Position numbers and translations under genes: made by a program. DNA of 64,000 nucleotides. Source: Zea mays. Lineage: Eukaryota; Streptophyta; Magnoliopsida; Poales; Poaceae. Of the stretch, positions 58,001-64,000 are shown in pieces; the first letter of the stretch is position 1; the number at the start of each line of letters is the position of its first letter. The DNA lies in NCBI RefSeq assembly GCF_902167145.1, contig NC_050102.1, positions 4,960,850 to 5,024,849 of the forward strand. Reading direction: 5' to 3'. Under the pieces are notes generated by a model, which did no database searches, was not told where the DNA came from, and saw only the letters and a program-made list of their open reading frames with translations.

Positions 58001-59351
58001 TAACATATATTCATATATTAGGCAACTACTGACCTGGTTGCAAAGGATAGTTCCTGTAAAGCTGCAGTCGCTGAACATCCCCACGTGTCACGTGAAGACT
58101 GTGCTCGCAACCTGCTTAAGTTCATTTTGTCAGGAAAACTAGATCCGAGCATGTATGTATTAGTTATTCAAATTCCAATTAAGTATAATTAGAAGAATTG
58201 TAATCAAAGTTTTTCCCCAGGTCTATCATTAATTTTGGAGGATTTGGAGGGTCTGTCCTTGATGTTGTCCAGTCGTTTGGTCCCAACAAATGTCTTGAGA
58301 ATACTTTCATGCAGGGATTTATCGACTGTATTCGTCAGGATGATGTTTTATACAATCCAGATTCTGTAATCAACACTCTAATACTGAATGTCAACGTTGG
58401 GGTAATTTTTTCTCCACAACTTTGTATCTTATTGCAACACTTACTGTATAAATATATAATACTAATCAATTTATTTTCTTTGTCGAGACCGTTTTGAATA
58501 TCGAGGAGTTTGAACAACACTGTTCAAATCCACAGCCCTTCACAACATCACTTCTTAAAGAACAACTTGAACCGACCCTTCCTTCAGATGATGTTCTGAA
58601 CCAGATTAAATTGGTGAGCTCTAATCAGTTTCATTTGTACAAATGTTAGAATGTTCTTTTGGTCACTAGTTTTATGTTGTATTAGTTTTAATTTTTCATA
58701 TGCATAGTATAAATCATTCATAAATTTACATATATATTTAACATATCCTGGTTCCTATGCTACGCCGAAGCCACTGGACCCTTTATGCAATCAATTTTGA
58801 ACGTCGTCGAATAGACATCTTAGATTCAAATCCTTATGGTACATTGCTTGGAGGCACTACATGGAAACAAATCCATAATGATCAAATGATGATAAATGGA
58901 ACGAAGATACCTTGGTCTAGATTAATAATGAGAAGACTTAGCATTGCCTTACATGAAGCTCGACCTGAGTCAACTGTACCAAAGTTTGGCAACTACAAGA
59001 TTGGGCTCCTTCCCAATTGTCCAACCATGACACCAGGGTCAAATGATTGTGGTTTTTTTGTCGCAAACTTCCTCCGCTACTACGATTTTGATGATGGCGA
59101 CTTATCAGAATTTTATACTCCGGTATGTCACTAAATTAGTCTTCTAATCTTGCATATATTACTCCTTCAGATTTTATTCTACCATTAATTTGATATTATG
59201 GCTATTTCAGGATGAACCATTGGACCAATGTGCCTTTGTTCTGCATTACCTTACCTTTCATCGCAACAACATGGTTGCCCCCCTTCCTGCAGAATTGCTG
59301 CCTTTCAAGTATGCTCCAAGGAGATGCCGTTGTTTGAAAGCCAAGACTTAG
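55073..59351 (+). CDS. Ulp1-type cysteine peptidase (C48) of a MULE-like element
   Basis: Ulp1 enzymes cleave SUMO; transposon-borne ones have unknown substrates. Exons read: 55073-55500, 55729-56355, 56446-56601, 56684-56990, 57315-57444, 57539-57613, 57711-57764, 57854-57928, 58022-58152, 58221-58401, 58488-58613, about 58751-59122, 59211-59351. N-terminus is basic (RRKALACRLKRKPP). Exon 2 has a domain with WIMSDRQRDAVARLGFSSIF and KITKDIVHLILGLPCAGG, as in plant ULP-like transposon proteins. The catalytic part has His in SHWTLYAINF, Asp in RRIDILDSNPYG and Cys in NDCGFFVANF; Thr replaces the usual oxyanion Gln. One-base deficits lie in an A8 run (55459) and a C6 run (57319). Exon 12 lacks a clear acceptor (ATATCCTG), so it may be damaged. 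Confidence 0.75.
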
Positions 59352-60079
59352 ATAGCATAGCTGAACATGATTCCCTGTGGGATCCACAAAACTGTTTATG
59401 TTACTTGTTAAGTCACTTATGTCAGGCCTCTGATCATGTGTTTGATACTCCATGTGCCACTTATGTTCAATGTATCTAATGTCTATGCTACTTCTCATCA
59501 GTTTTTATTTGAAGTGTGTCAAACATAATTGTTACCAGAATGTCTATTTATGTTATCTGTTAACAAATTCTATGCTGTTTTCATTTCCAGTTTGTGAGTT
59601 GGTTAATCGTTTTGCTTCCAATGTTTGGCTTATTTGTATTATCATATTGTTTCAATATTCAAGTTTTATGCATAATATATACTTCCTTATTTTATATACA
59701 CTAGGTTCATCTTTTATAAATTTTTCACGCTAATTATGCTAATTGTAACAAGTGTTTATGCTATATCTTGTTTGTTGTATTTGAAGTGTGAAACCGATGT
59801 ATGCACTCCCATTTGATTAGTATTGTTAAGTGTATACAGTTTTATATACCATTAATGTCCAGACCTTCCGATTGCTAAACGTTCAATGCCAATTTATTGT
59901 ACATATTCAGTTACATAATTTGTGTAATTGTCTATATTTACGCAACATTTTATAGTTTTATATCAACGCATTATATAACCCTTTCATGCAAACTATTGAA
60001 TTTCCAACAAAATAAAGCATAAGTCATTGTGATATTACAAGTTTCTACTAAATCGACCACTCTTTAGTCACACTTCAAA
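59352..60079. other. Spacer between convergent genes
   Basis: 0.73 kb of AT-rich sequence between the stop codons of the ULP1 and transposase genes, presumably both 3' untranslated regions. TTTATG words are frequent. No further gene. Confidence 0.5.
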
Positions 60080-63000
60080 TTATTCGCCCAAATCCATATG
60101 CTCATCGGCTTCTTCATTTTCCACTTCTTCATCAATACGATGTTTTTTTGCAGTCGATGTTTCATTCCACTGTGGAGCAGTTGTTTTATTGTTTAGTCTT
60201 GATCCGGCTGGCCGTCCTCTCTTTCGATTAGACAGTTTTGCTAGCCTTGCCCTGTTCTCTTCCACAGACAGACATGTTCTGCTGTTATGCCCATCTGCTA
60301 TTCCACACAAATGGCATCTCCTATTCTTCTTTTTCTCTCCTTTCGCACCTAGTCTCATAATCTTATCTTCTGAATTTTTGATTGTCCGGCCTTTTGGTCT
60401 TGCACGATCCGGCATACTCAGATTTATAACATCCACATTAAAATTCAACCTCTGCATAATAATAGACGTTACTATTTAGTATACGCATATTTACATATAT
60501 TTATACCAATCAGTAAAATCATTTATCAATGATCACCTTTTTAGCTTCTGAGGATGCAGCAATATGTTCCATTTGTTCATGTGCTACGTGACACGGAGAA
60601 CTTGTATCACCAACCTCATGTGAAATTCTCATGTTGTCTTCCTTTAGAGCCCAACCCAAATACATCAACATTTACATGCAGCATAAATATATATTTTCAT
60701 TTTAGACAAATAAACAATATTATTTTAATATGTACCTGGTTACCAGTTGTTATTATTGTTAACGCATGTTCACATCCAGTCCTGGTGTTATGTGAATCCT
60801 ACAAAATATTATTTGCTTATTACATTGATTTTATATATTCATTATGTACAATACTTCATGCAAGCTTATATATATATATCTTTTACATACCTTATTATGA
60901 CATGTAATTGTATTGTCATCTTCCATCCCATCGCCAGCATTATTTTTATTTAACTCTTCTTCCTGGTACAAAATATCATGTTACTATGCATAATTTATGT
61001 TACAAATAGTATAACACTAAAACATCTGCAATATTATTACCTTGTCTTCCTCATTATCACTAACATCTGTTGACTCATTACATCCAATATCTGGCTCCAA
61101 TCGGCTTAGAACGACATCGAGCTCATCCAACACATCCATCGCCTTATCGTACCCTGCTTTTGACATGCACGCCTGGCGAACTACTTTCATTGTTTTCATT
61201 AACAACATTTTCTGTCTGTATAATTTAGTAACTCCATCCTTCCCCCTGAAGCTCTTATCAATTCTTTCAAACGGAACATCTTTTCTTGATGAGACAGTGT
61301 ACCTTTGCAATATATACTTTGAAGGTATCTTTTCAACTTGAAGATGCATGAAGGTTCTTAAAAGATGAACACACAATAGACCTGAAAACATGAAAACAAA
61401 CCATTATTTCAAAAATATACATTAATTTGTACTACAATCATCAAATTCTCTAGTATGCAAATTTTTTATGCTAACCAACATAATACGTACAAACCTGTAT
61501 GTTCCCACTGTTTGCACTCGCATGTATACTCCCCAGCTTCTATGTCTGCTGTTATCTTGAATTGATGTTGTCCCCACACAATTTTATTAGACCGTTTTGT
61601 ATGCTGTACGATCCATTCATTATCACATCCGTCTGGGTCCTTTAATATTTTGTATACAGTGGCGTATTTCATTGATTCCTCAAATCTATTCATAACAGCT
61701 CTGGTGTATGCTCTAGAGACTCTCACTTCGAACCTATATAATGTATCTGTTGTCCTTGGTGCCTATAACACATTAATATCATAATTAAACAAATTATTTA
61801 CATAAATGTATGCAAACCGTTATTGCTAACAAGCACGACATACCTTGCTCACCAATGCCTCCTTTGATTCTTTCATTTTCCTGTTGTGCAACATTTTCAT
61901 CATTTGTTTAGCGAACTCATGCAGTGGGGTGTTCGCATCTACATGTGATTGCTTCACTAATCTGTTCATGCTCTCACTTCGTTGTGTAGATACCATTACC
62001 CCCACAGAAGTCATTTTTAAAAAATGCAGGTATCCATTCTTTTCTTATTTCATATAATTTGCGTAGAGTCATATCTTCATGAAGATTGAACTCCTCTAGC
62101 ATCATTTCCCAGGCACATTCAAACTCATGAGGAGTTAATGGATGATGTATAATAGACTGGAATGTTGTTTTAAAATCCTTAACAGCAAACCTGACATATA
62201 TCTCATTTAGGAATGGCATAAATCTATTCTGTACATGCCATAAGCACAGTCTGTGAACTGTTTTTGGAAATACAGTTCTCAGAGCAATTGGCATTGCAGG
62301 ATCTTGATCTGCAATTGCTCACAGATTATTCAGTTATTTTCACAATAAATTAATTCACTATTTTGCGTAACAAATTTATATATCACATACCTGTAAGCAT
62401 AACTCTTGGACCCTCGCATCCCATACATGTTTTGAATGAATTGAAAGCCCATTCAAAAGTATGTACAGTTTCATCTCCCAACAAAACAAATCCAAACACT
62501 GTACACTGCAGATGGCTGTTAGCTCCAACAAACATGCCCAGTGGTTTATCATATATATTTGTCTTGTGTGTTGTATCAAATGTCACAGCATCACTATAAT
62601 CTGCGTATTCCCCCTGCATACTTGCGTGTGACCAAAAAATACTAACTATTTTCCCATCATCGTCTAGCTGGAAATCACAAAAAAATTGTGGATTCTGTTT
62701 CTTGCATTCTCTAAAGAAAGCCAAAAGTTTGGCTACATCATTTGAGCAATTTTCTCTTCTCCTGGCTGCCCTCCTACATTTGTTTGCACAAAAAATTATT
62801 ACACACACATTTACTATAGTAATATTCATGGCTATTGATATATACACATGTAACAAAAAAGTATAGCTTACATGTTTTTCAGATCTTGAGCAGTTACCGG
62901 TACGTTCTCTGGCCCATCATGCATTTCTGATATAAAATCAACTATGCAATGTTGCGGCACTCGGCTATCATGCATTGCATCCACAAAATTTATGAACTCA

Positions 63001-63700
63001 GCATCCCTAATTTTGTTGCAACGTAAATGTTGTTTCTCTGCTTCGTCAGTTATGAACTCATGGTTATGCTCCAAGTTTACCAGTTCAATTTTTGTAGCTA
63101 CAACCATTTTATTTTCATCATCATATATTTTTTTAATTTTATTCCAGCTTTGCATTGCGTACGCCCCGATGATCTATTCCTCATCCTAGGTGTATCATTT
63201 GATTTTGCTGCACTTTTACCTTCACGTGAACAATTTATCCACTTACTGAATGTCTTCTCTCTGTATTTCTTCAGTGGAAATCCAACTTCATATGCATACC
63301 TTTTATAGAATTTATATGCATCATCAACATCCTTGAAAGTCATCCCTACCGTTGGCACTATAGTTGGATCAATGTTTTTTGCCTGCTATTTCATTGTCAT
63401 TGTTGTTTGTACCATGGAATATGTTCACAACAATATAATCAATCAATAATCAAATACAGCGATTGGACTTACATGTGAACGCAGTATCTGTGGCGTATCC
63501 ATCTCCCTGGAGCTAATATTGGACATAGGAGGTCGAACCCTTTGTTCTCCTTCTTCCCCTATGCTCATCTCGGCGATCTCAGGACCCATTAGAGCAGGAG
63601 GTGGTGTCACCAGTGAGTTACCACCAACTCCTCCCTCTGTCTCTGGATCAAGACGAACGTCATCTCCTTCCATCGTCGGCGACCCTCCAGAGCCGGCCAT
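60080..63700 (-). CDS. FAR1/MULE transposase with SWIM finger and CCHC knuckle
   Basis: Mutator-like transposase, also the ancestor type of FHY3/FAR1 factors. Exons (minus): 63700-63473, 63382-62872, 62773-62391, 62308-61844, 61762-61495, 61381-61041, 60962-60891, 60798-60736, 60641-60537, 60451-60080. Domains in order: acidic N-terminus; FAR1 DNA-binding domain (YEVGFPLKKYREK, CSREG, LEHNHEF); MULE catalytic region (DAVTFDTTHKTNIYDKPLG, LTDQDPAM, RLCLWHVQNRF); SWIM finger (CECKQWEHTGLLCVH); C-terminal knuckle CHLCGIADGHNSRTC and AT-hook-like KRGRPAGSR. All exon joins keep family motifs in phase. Two one-base slips sit in homopolymers (T7 at 63128, C5 at 61999 on the plus strand). Otherwise it looks intact and recently active. 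The ATG chosen is the first in the exon. Confidence 0.85.
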
Positions 63701-64000
63701 CTCCAACTCCGATTAGTTATGCAGGCTTAGTGGTCTTTTTTCCGAATGAAAGTAAATCTCGGATACTATAAAAGTAACCACATCCACGTTTACAGGGTCT
63801 CCCCATTATTTCCGAAACCGTCCCGATATTATGGCGACGTCTTTGTCAAACTAAAATTCATAATATAAAATTTACGCACAATGACACAACGTTTTACACC
63901 AATCGGTATATACTGTTTATGCATCTATTATGCCGTTTCGGTTTTATGTCATATCTTTCAACATTTTATGCTTCATTTTTTTACCTTCCGCACATTACTT
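63701..64000. other. Upstream region of the transposase gene
   Basis: Probable promoter and leader of the minus-strand transposase, and perhaps the inner part of a terminal repeat. TTTATGCATC and TATGCCG words continue. No inverted match to the 53.4-kb end was found by eye. Confidence 0.4.

Larger units (their letters stand above)
53430..64000. mobile_element. Large MULE-like element with ULP1 and FAR1-type transposase genes (right end outside)
   Basis: Two convergent genes, a Ulp1 peptidase (55073-59351, plus) and a MULE transposase (63700-60080, minus), share a common sequence style: TATGCA/TTTATGCA words throughout introns and flanks. The combination of a Mutator-like transposase and a Ulp1-like protease in one element is known from Kaonashi-type MULEs. 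The left limit is guessed from the inverted repeat at 53445-53475 and the TA array before it. No matching inverted end is visible before 64000, so the right terminus is probably beyond the window. Ends and target duplication are unproven. Confidence 0.6.

Overview
This window is plant nuclear DNA from a grass, most probably maize or a close Zea relative. Reasons: spliced genes with GT-AG introns, nested LTR retrotransposons, a gene-capturing Helitron, several MITEs, and LTRs studded with the CACCGGACAGTCCGGTG palindrome that I associate with maize repeats. The species is inference from composition and families, not from a database search. Host genes are few, about one per 10-15 kb, and transposable elements make up most of the sequence.

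Layout. 1-242 holds the first exon of psbP (photosystem II oxygen-evolving enhancer 2), reading off the left edge. 600-5200 is repeat-rich: a Stowaway MITE, a LINE fragment, a GC-rich block between TA arrays, a 30-bp minisatellite and a possible hAT-like MITE. 5288-7354 (minus) is an intronless gene for a secreted Pro/Ala-rich protein with 14 tandem repeats and its own TATA box. 8181-8715 is a hAT-type element with an 8-bp target duplication. 9993-30.67 kb is a TIR element split by a 20-kb compound LTR retrotransposon. That compound has three LTRs and two internal regions, a GTATT duplication at its ends, and a second LTR element (15906-24619, GACCC duplication) nested in its middle LTR. 31602-32680 (plus) is a reticulon-like (RTNLB) gene of four coding exons.

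From 33.1 to 45.85 kb there is a tandem duplication. Each copy carries a tiny gene (44 and 39 codons) ending in GDDDDDDYDVAPAA, each with its own TATA box and poly-A signal. A 5.5-kb L1-type LINE (36785-42290) lies between the copies. 45883-53218 is a minus-oriented Helitron carrying a broken Ulp1-like gene, rearranged callose synthase exons and a SERRATE fragment. From about 53.4 kb to the right edge lies a large MULE-like element with two convergent genes: a Ulp1-type cysteine protease (plus) and a FAR1/MULE transposase with SWIM finger and CCHC knuckle (minus).

The most interesting items are the paired short-peptide genes, the ULP1 plus transposase element, the Helitron with shuffled exons, the three-LTR compound, and the fact that eleven reading-frame breaks in otherwise good coding sequence all fall at short homopolymer runs, which may be consensus errors. 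Splice sites and gene models are my own reading of the sequence and have no transcript support here.
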